In this document: one piece after another, positions 1-12,038 of the stretch | Position numbering within the stretch: the first letter of the stretch is position 1 | Layout: every line of letters starts with the position of its first letter | Assembly (NCBI GenBank): GCA_002633005.1 | Contig: NMRA01000401.1 | Span: 83,827-147,826 of the forward strand | Length of the DNA stretch: 64,000 nucleotides | Direction of reading: 5' to 3' | Origin: Phoronis australis | Lineage: Eukaryota; Phoronida; Phoronidae | The notes under the pieces: generated by a model | The model's database searches: none | What the model saw: only the letters and a program-made list of their open reading frames with translations | Told to the model about the DNA's origin: nothing | Translations under genes and position numbers: made by a program

Positions 1-276
1 ATAACTTGTAAAAAATGTTCTATCCAATACGTAGGACAAACTCAACATAATCTACAAACTCGGTTTCGTAATCATAGATTTAACATAATACATAAAAACA
101 TTTCTGATACTGTAGGTAATCATTTCAATTCCAAAAACCATAATATTCAAGATCTTTCTGTACAAATAATAGAAAAACTCCAACACCCCAGTACCCCTCA
201 CAGACTTAAAAGAGAACAATATTGGATAGACAAACTGAATACAATAGAACCTCATGGATTGAACATAAAAACTTAA
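1..276 (+). mobile_element. Penelope-like retroelement, C-terminal GIY-YIG endonuclease fragment (5' truncated by window edge)
   Basis: Frame 1 is open from the first base to a TAA at 274..276 and encodes 91 residues. A Cys-x2-Cys pair (C3, C6) is followed by YVGQT (10-14), Arg21, His25, an HFN triplet (41-43), RLKREQYW with Glu72, and a terminal PHGLN (84-88). This order matches the GIY-YIG endonuclease that ends the single ORF of Penelope-like elements, where it nicks target DNA to prime reverse transcription. The reverse transcriptase would lie left of the window. The domain is intact with no stop or frameshift, so the insertion may be fairly young. The AT-rich tail after the stop has no clear boundary. 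It lies upstream of the first CIP2A exon seen, so it sits in intron 1 or the 5' flank of that gene. A stand-alone GIY-YIG gene is less likely. Confidence 0.8.
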
Positions 277-1327
277 AATATGTCATTGAATTTTTTACGC
301 AAAAATGTATCATTTTCATTACACCATATCTTATATGTCAATTGTCATTTCGTGTTTGATTTTACTTTATTTCTGTTTTTGTTGATAAAGGAAGTTGTTA
401 CCTCCGAAAATTTCAAATTTCAGTTGATCCATTCTTGTTGTTTTATTTACTGATGTATGTAGCTAATGGATGGACAGTGCATCCTGTGATAATAACGCGT
501 CATCTCAAATATATAGCTGAGCCATTTATGGATTTTTCAATTTAGAATTGTGCAATAGGAGTTATTGAAGTCGAGTACTAATATGAAGTGAAACAACTGA
601 TTGTGGTTTCGAAATTAATAGCAAAATTTTGTGATCCTTGTGTTGTGTGGTTTTTAACAATTCTCCTGCAGTGGTTTTCAAAATAAACTGGGCAGCACCC
701 AAAATTGTAATTAAATGTTCGTTTCTGTTTCAACTCGAACACGTTTTAATTCCGGCAAAATCTCCAGGCACCTTGTCGAAATCGTGACAACTTTCTTTGC
801 TGGACTGTTTACAAGTAAACAACGACTAGTCAAAGTCACTTGGCGTTAAACTCTGATTAATGTTATTTTATTGTGGCAAATGTTTGGCTAAATTGCCAAA
901 TAATTCTTACAAGAATTTCATCCAAGTTTGGCAGAGTCTGACAGAATTCAGTCACAGTATGTTTAGTTTATTTTAAAAGCTACTATATTTATGATTTCGC
1001 AATTTTCTTCACCTTATGGTAAAAATTCCTCAGCTTGGGATACAATTTAGTGGAGAAGGGAAATTTCATTTTGTCATAATTCTCATCAAATATAACTTTT
1101 CATGAAATCTTACTTTCCTTTTAACATGGTTTTCAGTATGGCCATTAAACACTTGGTAAATTTTTGAGAATTCGCAGCAATGGTAGAAGCTTCTGCCGAA
1201 CAGTTCTGGAAAGTTGCTGTAATACTTATACAGAGAGTTTGTAGAAGTGGTGATTGCTAATTCCTGCATGCTTAGTTGGAATGTTATAAATTTCTGTATA
1301 GTTGATTACTGCAGTTTGCTTTCACAG
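277..1327. other. Non-coding: CIP2A intron 1 or 5' flank
   Basis: AT-rich sequence between the Penelope-like tail and the first CIP2A exon seen. Only short chance ORFs are present. The 44-codon ORF at 715..849 contains a short RHL match to the CIP2A N-terminus but has no donor at a position that aligns with the family. Confidence 0.5.
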
Positions 1328-4300
1328 GTTTTAATCAGCATAACATGTAAGCCATCCTCCCTCCGTTTCTTCGACCCTCGCCAACTCCTGCCAACAGAGT
1401 GCTTCACAGCACTCGTTGACCTCATGAATGACAACCAGAACAATTCGGTGGCACAGAAAACCATGGTCTTGCTGTCAAACCTTGGTAAGTTGCAGAAAAT
1501 GTCTTCTTGAAGATCGTTCTTCCAAGATGGATGCCAGTGCTGACATAATGAAATAAACCTTGTCACTAGATGGCGATATAGTTGTTGGTGGATAGTACAT
1601 ACTCTGCACTCTTGCATGGGTGCTTAATGCAGGGCTTGGAATTTTCCGCGGAAACGCGGATTTCCGCTTTTTTCAAATGTTCTGTCCGCGCATTTTATTA
1701 TATTTCCGCTTAAAAAAATCGGATTTGATTTAAAATTTCCGCAGTAAATTCCTTTCTTACCACGGCGTTGCCGACGATGTTCACCTCGAAAAGCGGAAGT
1801 TGCTCTTTATGTTTCGGAGGAATGTAAATTGTCAACATTGCCGGGGCATCTGGGATAGCGTGGTGGGATTTTCAATGGCATCTCGTGTGATTGTAAACCG
1901 CGGTGACAAATACTACGGCTCTGCAGCCAAAAATGTGTGGGGTGGGAGTGGAGGAGTGGATGGACGAGATAAAAAGACGTAGACGCATGCTACTGATGGT
2001 GGTAACGTTTTTTTTTTAGTCCTACCGATTTTTGAAAGGTTCACATCGACTTTTTCAAGGTTGGGTAGCGCGCATATTTTGGGTTGTAAAAGTTTCCGCG
2101 TTTTTTTGTCATTGGTCATTCCTAGCCCTGTTAATGTTGTGGCATCTCCCTGTGCTGCTTTTTATAAGTTCTTTGCGACCATCATGCTGTAAGATTGTCA
2201 TTGCTTTACGGTGGGATTATCGAATAAGTCACATATTAAAGTCCCTGTCCTCATGGTCCATTTTGCACATGAGTATTAGAAACTGTCAAGCGGAGGACAT
2301 TTATATGCTTTCGCTGTCCCGTTGAAGAATGTTATGTAGAATGTTCCCTGTTAAAGCTTGATATACAAATAAGATGCCAAGAATTGGGGCTCGTTTCTGT
2401 CGCTGTCCAAGATGGAAAGAAAATGCAGTTGTGTTCTAAGTTTTGTGATGTACCACCTAAAAATTTGACCGGAAAAGTGACAAGAGCACTTTATCGGAGA
2501 TTCCCGATAAATATAACCTCTGATATTTTGGGAACACACTCAAGACATATCCACGGCTTATGTAGTATACGTCTATTAAATTGATTATTCAAGACCAAAT
2601 AAAATATCTGTTTGAAAAGCCTTCAAGTAAGTTCTAAAACATTCAACATCTGCAAGACTCACCTAACTCAGTCCCTCATGTTCTGTTCCAGCCCAGGGCA
2701 GTAGTGTGAGGGAGACTCTCCACTCTGTGTTCCATCTGACGTCAAGTCTAGCCTCATTCTTACGACACAGAGGTACAATGCCACCTGATCAGTGCACTAT
2801 CCAGGTAAACTCATTACATTTGTCGTATGTAAAGTAAATTCCTTCCTTGGTATGCAAAATTGGCAAGCTTGGTTTATTGAGAGGAGTTATGGAACATTTG
2901 TTGGAAACTGCTGCACTCATTGAGCTGCTGGGTTCAGTTTGAGAAAAATGAAGACTGTCCTAACTTAATCAGGGGAGGAAACGATTCCTTGACCGCTCTT
3001 ATAAATCCCTGCATGGATTCCCTAAGTCTATTCGACTAACAAACACAAAAACCCACGGTACAAATTTCATATCCTAGCCCCCAGTTTTCCACACAACAGA
3101 AAAAATTCAAACTCCATGGGAAGTTTGCAAAGTTGTATAATTCTATGTTGCTGTCCTGTGTAAAGTATGGCTATAAACTGAGGGTCATATTTCCAGTGTG
3201 TGGAACTGCTTCAGAAGATCACCTACAGCCAAGTTGTGCCCTATCAGGAAAACTACGTAGAAGATCTAGTTCGCTTCCTTGTCAAAAGCATGTAGGTATT
3301 TGAACAATGTTACTACCTTAATCACAAAATTTTATGCAGTATTTTCTTCAATTCTGCTAGTTGAGCGATTTGTCGAGTTTCTTAGATATTTTTGCTTCAT
3401 TACAAATTCAGTTTTATATATACTTTGTGTTGCTTCTTTGTAGATAAAAATGCTAAGAATTTCAGCCATTTATTGATACAGAAAGCACTGAAATATTTCT
3501 CTAAACATCTAGGAACTAAAAGGTGAGACGACTCCTGTCAACAAAGTGCAGAAAGCATTGGAGTAATACTAAGTTAATTTCACACATTACACCTCTGTTG
3601 AGAAGTAATGTGTGAAATTTGCAGAGCTGGATGTTTACTAGATGCATGTGTGTAATGTGTTCTTGTTGTTTCTCAGCCTATCAAAGGAGGCCGGTATGAT
3701 CCAGCCCTGTTTGGGACTTCTGGCCAACGTGTGTCGCCACAATCCACCTGTCCAGGCCTTTGCTAAAAGTTTGGTAAGGAGACACTGCAAATTCATTCGC
3801 TACAAACAATAAATTTCAGCCGAGTTGTTGCCGAATGAACCTGCAACTCAAGTCGCAAGCAATGAATGCGTTTATGCGCCATTTTTGAATACGCAATTCT
3901 ACCTTACCCTCTTCCCAATAAACTTTTGAGCATTTTTATTTTCAATGTGTTTGCTGGTAATCAGGGCTTGGAATTTTCCGCGGAAACGCGGATTTCCGCT
4001 TTTTTGAAATGTGCTTTCCGCTTTTTTTATAATATTTCCGCGTAAAAAAATCGGATTTGATATGAAATTTCCGCTGCAAATTCCTTTCTTACCGCGGCGT
4101 TGCAGACGACGTTCACCTCGGAAAGCGGAAGTCTTTATGTTTCGGAGGAACGTAAATTGTCAACATTGCCGGGGCATCTGGGTAAAGCGTGGTCTGATTT
4201 TCAATGGCGGCTCGTGTTATTGTTAAGCGCGGCGACAAATACTACCGCTCTGCAGCCAAATTTGTGTGGGTTGGGAGTGGACGGGCGAGCGAAAAGGACG

Positions 4301-7300
4301 CAGACGCATGCTACTGATGGTGGTAACGTTTAGTTTTTAGTCCTCCCGATTTTTGTCGCGGAAAGGTTCACATTGACCATATCAAAGGCTGGTTATCGGG
4401 CATGATTTGGGCCATAAAAGTTTCCGCTTTTTTGTCATTGGTCATTCCAAGCCCTGGGTAATGGAAGTCGAGTTCTATCATGTTAAGGATTATTTTAAGA
4501 CCAGTTTCATGAACTTCGGCAGCTTAATTGAATTTTTGGCAACTAAACACTGGAAATGCGGTTTGAATTTTTCAACTGGTTCGATATTGGCTTCTAGGAG
4601 AACATGAAGGCTGTGTACAAGACCCTGATATCTTACCTGTCACATCATGACATGAGTGTTGTCGTCTTCTCGATGTCCATCCTTATCAGTCTTTGTCTTC
4701 ATGAAGAACTTGGCGAAAAGGTGATCAATTTTGTTGAGTAAATACTTTTAAGGTTTTTGGGAAGTCTGATATATAAGAAATGATTGATTAATTCAAAAAG
4801 CCTTTCTGGCAATTGGAATGCTTTGAATTAGTTAAAAACCAGACATGGGAATCTTCATTGTTTTAGCTATACTACATCAGGGATATTCCTGGACCACGCC
4901 TTAGAGTCATTAAAACATAAAAAATTAAAAGGGGAAGGTACATTGCAGCAGCGCACACCCTGGGGGCATCTTTTAAAATGCAACACTTTTCCAAAAAAGT
5001 AAGATTCTAGTCAACTTGTGTGGAATTTTTAAATAAAAATGCAACATGACTGTTATTTTGATTGCCTTTGGGTTTTCTGTTTCATATGTTACCACTTTAA
5101 TTACACTAAGTCTGCTGGTCACAACTTTTTGAGAAAAGACACACTTTTTATCATCAGGTGTGCCCAACTGGCACAGGTTCAAACCTGTTCAGGAACATCC
5201 CATCTACATTGAACTGGGCTTGCTGTTAAATGTATAGAGTTATTCAAAACTGTTGGTTTAAGGATTATTCAGGGGGAGAACTCTTATCTGGATTTACTCT
5301 GCGCTTCCTGTCTATGCTCACCGCACTTGAACTAAAGACTGATATTCCTATTAGTTGATTACTTGCAGCTTTGAGCTATGATTGTGAAATACTTGATGTT
5401 ACTTAGCATCAACACAGTTGCAATTGGGCCGTCCTGAATTACACGGATGACATGGTGATAGAACTCTCCTTTGTCCGGGAGATAAAAAAGTGTGTGGCTT
5501 TTTTTGGAAATCAGGCGCATTTTTGTGTCTATGATTGATGCCGGAAAGGTGAAGAATTTCAGATCATGCATCCGTGAGTATTTGTCCAGTTTATAAAACA
5601 TTCTCACGTCAGAGCTGCAACCCATAGCATAGCAGTAATAGTTTATTGGCATTGGAAGGATGAATAGAGTAGTGCAGCCAAGAAAACTTGTAAAGAATCG
5701 GATGACAACAAATAACATGTGAAACTCCATTGACACAAAAACGAGGCAGCAAATGCGCCTAACAGATGTTTACGTCGTTTTGTGTAACTACAGCGAGATT
5801 CGAGTGTCGCTGCGTAATCCCGGACGGCCCTGTTATCATTTTGTTACACATATGGAAACCCGATTAAGGCATGCTAAGCCTATTGTGGGCTTTCCATTAT
5901 AGACATCGTAGAACTTATGGGAGGTTGTGCAGTTAAACGGGAACTGGACCAAAAATTGGTTTAGTAGTACGTCAATTTCTACAGCGTGTTCAAACTTGAG
6001 AACTTTAATTTCACGCATCGTCATTTTTTCTTTTCGTTCCAGCTTTTCAACTCCAAGAACATTCATCAGACATTCCAATTGATTTTTAACATCATCCTAA
6101 ACGGTGACTCTGGATCGTCACAGAGTTATGCAGTGGACCTTTTCATTGATCTCATCAAGGACGTCAAAATAAGAAACTCGCTCGTAGCGTATGTATTATG
6201 ATTATAGCAAATTCCTCTTCTGTACAAGCCAAAAGTAATCAGACAAAATGACCCCAAAATTACCAAGGATGACGGCTGGGCGATACCCCAATTCGTGGTC
6301 GGAGTAGTCTTCTCTCATGACACCTATGTAATTTTCGTACGAGCAAGTAACCAGTGTGGTAACTGCATTATGTGAAATGTAGAATAGGTGCCAAAGAGAT
6401 ACACCGCATTGTCGGTAAATACCGCAGAACTGTGATGGAGTGTCCTCTATTTTAACTGTGGTTTGATTGTTGCTATGTTGCCATCCCATTTTTAAAGGTG
6501 CTACATTACTGTTAAAGGTGCTATGAACCGCCTTCCATCAAAGATATTTTATTGGAGACCACTTATGGCTATCAAACTGACCTCAACTTGTTTTGCACTC
6601 AGATGAGAAGCGGTTTCTGTGCTTGGGAAGAAATGACAGTTCGTTATTGCTTAATTCACGAAATGGCCAACAGGGCTAGCCATCATATTGAGCCTGGTCC
6701 CAAGGAGTAACAAACTTTCAGTCATTTCAAGGGACCATATCAAAAGTTATTTTTTGAATGAAAGAGGGGTTATTAAAGCTTTAAATTCATTGAAGCATGT
6801 TAATGGTGTTGCAGCTATGATCATCTTCCTCTCTGTATCAAGCAAGTGATGGGATTGTTACCAAATGTTGACGGTGAGACGGCCTCTAAGGTGAGTGAAG
6901 TTTAGTTGGTGAAGCTTTATGCAACGTTCTGTGTTGAGCTAAGTTTTATGTTTTTACACGAATTTTGTCTGGACTTCTTTAAATCTGAAAATCTTAATTT
7001 CTTCAACGTCTGCGCAAAATTGTCACATATCACCTTGGAACAGGTAGTGTTTATGACCTTGGCAAGATTAAGCGCATGTTGAGCACTTTCCAGTTAGTTT
7101 GAAGGAAAAGGGTTTCTGACATTTATTTATCTCCTTTAATTGTACGAACAAACCAAGGGAAGGTTTACTTTATGATAAGAATATCGATTAATAGAAAGGG
7201 GATGTCTTAGTTTGTGTTTGTTTTTACTCCGTAAGTAAATGTTTTTTTATCAAAACAGGATTCACATCTCATTTAAATTAATGCAATTGCTATTGAACAC

Positions 7301-10300
7301 AACATTGGCTTCTGTCGATTTGTAAAACTTTTACAGCTCGGGGTCCACCAAATATGTATATCAAATTAGGAGTACTCAGAACATTTGTGTGTGATCTATG
7401 GAAAAACTGGTCGTTGACTGTATTTTTCATGATATTGAACTCGCAGTTTAGCAGAGAGCAACTATGATCATTTATCCTCGCCCGTGTGTTGCAGTTGTTT
7501 GAACTCTTGCTGGCCTTCTCTGGTGTCAACCATCTGCGTGCTGCTGTCTGCCGCACTCTGCTGGACCTCCCGTCAACAGGTGGCGCTGCAGCCCTCACAC
7601 CACCCACAGAGCCTTTCATGGCCACGATCAACTGGGCAGATCAGAGTGTGTCCAGCCAAGACATGGTGTCGTTATACGCCCTGGACTTTACGAGGGAAAT
7701 GTACAAGGTATGTCGATCACAAGTACGCTGTTCAATTTGCCTGTTCTGTTATATTCTAGAATAGAAATTTCTTGTTCCATTTGTCGAACGAAAAATTTCG
7801 AATCTCTTCCAAAGATTTATTCAACAATTTTATTGAAGAGCATAGTTTCGGTGGCATGTGTTGTAATCGGCGAAAATGGCATAAAGTCATTATTTGACAT
7901 TATCACGTATGACACTTGCTCTGAGTTGTTCATGTATTGCGAAGAATTTAAATCAGTGAATGCAAACAATAACTCAGTGGCAAGATTAGACGGAATTCCT
8001 GCTGCCGTTGCCATGGTACTTTAAACTTTTCCGATCTGTTCTATTTGAGGGTCACCCATGGGCGGCGTGCCATTAGGGGGCTGGGGGGCTATAGCCCCCC
8101 ACTTATTTCAGTGCTGCGCCTAGCAGCTAGTTAGTGAGATAATTTCTGAAATTATTTCTAGACTGTGACACGCTCTTAGTTACATGACTGAACTTTTTTC
8201 TTAAATAGAAAGTCTGGACGACGTGTGAGATGAAATTTCTGTCTTAAGACTTGAGTCACCTTTCATGAATCAGACACCTCTATGTGCTTAGCTATGGGTT
8301 AACGATATTTTATCAACATAACGTGATGTGCACTTTTTTGTTGCCTTTGTATGTATTACTATTTAAGACTGCAAACATTTGTACCAAATCCTTATAATGT
8401 TGAAAATCAATTGTAATAAAAAGTTTCGGGAGCTTTCGAGTTCTGAAATAGAACTTGATTAGTTTGATTGTTTCTCTAGTTTACTTTAATTTAAAATTAT
8501 TTACTACGTATAATAGAGACTAAATATCAACACACAATATTCATGACTAATAGTTTTCAACGATATTCGTTCGAGCTCTATCTTGGACAGTGGTTCGAAG
8601 AACAATAATTGACCTATTGCAAGCTCCTCCCCCTTCCGAAATGTCAACAAGCAAACAATAAGTTTTACCCAGCAACGTGCTGTTTGTAGGGTAAAATGTC
8701 GGCTTGGAAACGAAAGTGTGTCAAGAATGCTGCATTCCAATTGGTCAGTTAAGCCATCACTCAAAATCCTGGCGATAGTTGAATTAAGCAGACGACCAAG
8801 AGACACAAAAAATTCTGATAAGGCAACAGCTGTAGTTCGAGTCTGTTCTTGTCTCGTCATCAAACAGAAATCAAATGAAAATTATCAGTCATAGATATTG
8901 CTGTGTGCAAAACATTTTGCATACAGGAGGGGCTGCTGTCAAATTACTTCTAATATAAAGTAAAGGTAATAGAGTATGCTATCCAACTGTGACTTTGTCA
9001 ATACAGGAAGCAGAAAAGACCGGTCTACTTGCTGACATGCCAGCTTACCACCAGCTGGTTCTCCCTATTGTGAAGAGAACAGTGTCAATGAAGCTGGAAC
9101 CAGAGAATATACACATGAGGAAGAAATGTATTAAGATCGTCAAGGCTTTACAACTCTTGTCAGGTAGGCTGCGTGCCAAAAGAAATTGGACAAAATATTT
9201 TGCCGTCGTGACGGGTCGTTTTAACTACACTGTAGTGAATTTGACTTGCATTCAAGTGTCGTGATGGGGAATTCCTCTTGCACTTGTCTGTCGTGACGGG
9301 AGATCTGGTTCCTTTTGTCTGGTTGTTTTTGGCATGCACTGTACAGCTGCATTAGATGTGTTGTGAGTGATGACCTCGATGTATTAAAATATGTAAGTAT
9401 TATATTTTTACAAGACAGTTGTCATACGTTTTGGGTTATGAATTTCAGCAAATCAAATTTTATCTTGAATTTATTCCCAGGTTTTCATGGTTGATCGCAG
9501 AATTTGTAAAATTTCTGATTTCTTACAGATCAAAGCTTAAAATATGTTTAGATTATTATTTTTTGTACTCTTTAAATATCCAAGTGAGGGTTGTGTCATC
9601 CAAATTTTTTTCTAGTTGTCTGTCTGGGCTCCTGTTGTGTCTGGAAGCTCCATTCAATGCTGGTGGGTAGTCATAAATTCTGTAGACTATTCTGTGTTCG
9701 CTCTTTACTTTAATATGCCCTGCCTCGTGACTAGTTGTGAACACTTCATTGTTATCCATTTACAGTTATGTGTGATGTGTCGTCAGCGAGGACACAAGCA
9801 TGTGAGTTTGTTAGTCTGAAGGACTTTGAGGGCTTACTTGAGTACCAGTTCACCAATAACAAACTAGGCTCTAAGTATTGGCGGGGTGGAAGTGAGCTTT
9901 TGGATGAATGGAGGTAACTTTGAGATATTTTTAGTGTTTATTATCTATAAATATAATGTACAATAATTGGAGTTAAGCTCAGTCTTATAATAAACTTAAT
10001 GCAGAAACTTTATTGTTCCTGTTCAGAAATTGGTCTTTGACTATTGTTGTTCAGGCTGCAGGGCTGTAGGGGTCTAACTGATAGTCGCATACAGAATACC
10101 AAAGCGCCCTCTCTCATTCTGCAGTCTTCACCCACGTTGCTGGATGTCTGTAGGGCGTGTGCCTCATGGTTGGACGTTGCTGCCTTGTTAATCACTATAT
10201 TATTGCGGAAAATTATGTATACGTTCATAGTTCTGAATTCTACTGTTGCTCTGTAAGTTGCATCACTGACTCCTAGAAACTCAGTGCGTTGCCCTTTACA

Positions 10301-12007
10301 CCCTGTAACATCATAGTAGTGTACCTGGAACATGGACATAAATTGCAACATTCTTTTTTCAGGGGTCTGTGTCATGAACGGTTTCTTAAGGCTTAAGTTG
10401 GAAATTGGTATTACGCTCCACGCAACGATTTCTGAGAAAGATTATATCTCACTTGAGCATAAGTCCAAAATCTCTGAGAATATGCAAACAGTTGGTTACT
10501 GAGATTATTTCTATTCATTATTTCTAGACTGGTGCACTCACAATTTCTTGGCTAAACCTTTTATTTGCCAATTGTGATGGGGGAGCGTAAGACCAAATTT
10601 CTGTCTTAAGTCACTTTCACGAAACAGACCGCCAGTGTACTAAATGTCTTGAACAACCTTTGCAAAGTTCTGCCTGTTTTCGTTCATTAAACATCTGACA
10701 ACATTTTCCGATGAATTAAACCTCCGTGTCTTGTCGTTTCAGTGATGCTGGTTTGGATGTGATGCTGAATACACTACAGGTGGTGCTGATGTTGAAAAAC
10801 AGTCTGCACGGCGCAGAGAGGCTGATGGCCGAAACACTACAGGTGCTTTTTCGCCAAATTTTTCATTTCAGTTTCGTATTACTAATTATTTAACTGAAGT
10901 TTCGAGTACAATTCAAGCTGCACGAAGAAAGTCATTGATTATTAGTTAATTTGATATATCTTGCCTGTAACTTCATAATTTTGTTGCTTCACTGATAGTA
11001 CATACCTGTGCTAATTCACAGGTATGCTACTTTAGTGAAGACAACGAAATTATGTGATTTTGTATGTCCTTGATCTGCCTCACTGGCTGAATTTTCTTGA
11101 AAACAGGTGCTTGTGCATCTGAAAACAGCGCCACCTGTTGTAAATCGTGTAGCAATACAGACTTTGTCCATTTTGGAAGAGTTGCATTTAGTGAAAGTTG
11201 TTGAATCATCAAAAATAGTTCTCTGATAGATTTCAAATCAGTTCGAAAATTCCTTTTATATCTGCTGATCGTGTGTGTTTGCAGGATACGCGTGTTGTTC
11301 CGTTCCTGTCCCATGGTATGACCTCACAGTCACATGACCGTGTTCACATTGTTCTGAAGATGGTTGCTGTAGGATTCTCTTTACAATCATTCCCCAGTGA
11401 TGTGTGAGTATCATTACTGGAATAATTACCTGCTGTTTGTCACATCCTTTCTCATGACCCTCTTGCCCCTTACCTCCTTCCCCTTTGCCCCTATCCTCCC
11501 TAGCTCCCTCCCTCCATTCCCCCTTGCCCAATTCTTCATCCTCCAAACACCCGACCTCTGTATGGCAGGACCTCAAGTTACTGTGTATTACAGGTTCAAA
11601 GCCAGTAAATACTGAAATAGTGAAGTCAGATCTGTTATTGATAAAGGGAGCACAAAGTTTAGCAAAATACCGGAATTGTACGTTGGAATCTCACCAATTT
11701 CGGGCAAAAATAATTCCCAAAATTATGCTTCTTCCATTTTTCAAGGGCTTTTAGTATTGTGGTGAACGCCCACAATTTTTCAAAGTATTTTCTGTTAGTA
11801 GCTATGGTACAGAACCTAGATATGGCAAAGCATCATTCTTACTAGTATATCATTTATGAAAAAAATGAGAAAATAAAATTCCACCCGTCCGCCATAGTGT
11901 GTCTAAATTGGTGAGGTTTTACCATATTACAATATTATTCTATATTAATAAACGTTGGTGGTATTGATATTATTATCATCATCATTATTAATGTCATTAT
12001 CGTCATT

Positions 12008-12038
<31 letters not shown>

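Noticed and set aside
715-849. 44-codon frame with an RHL match as possible CIP2A first exon
   Set aside because: The match is three residues. The only usable in-phase donor (after ATC, GTGACA) would leave the junction about six residues too long against human CIP2A, and the rest of the frame does not align.
1306-1617. 103-codon frame on - opposite a CIP2A exon
   Set aside because: It is antisense to the exon at 1328..1484, whose frame has clear homology and splice sites.
7290-7631. 113-codon frame on - opposite a CIP2A exon
   Set aside because: Antisense shadow of the exon at 7495..7707.
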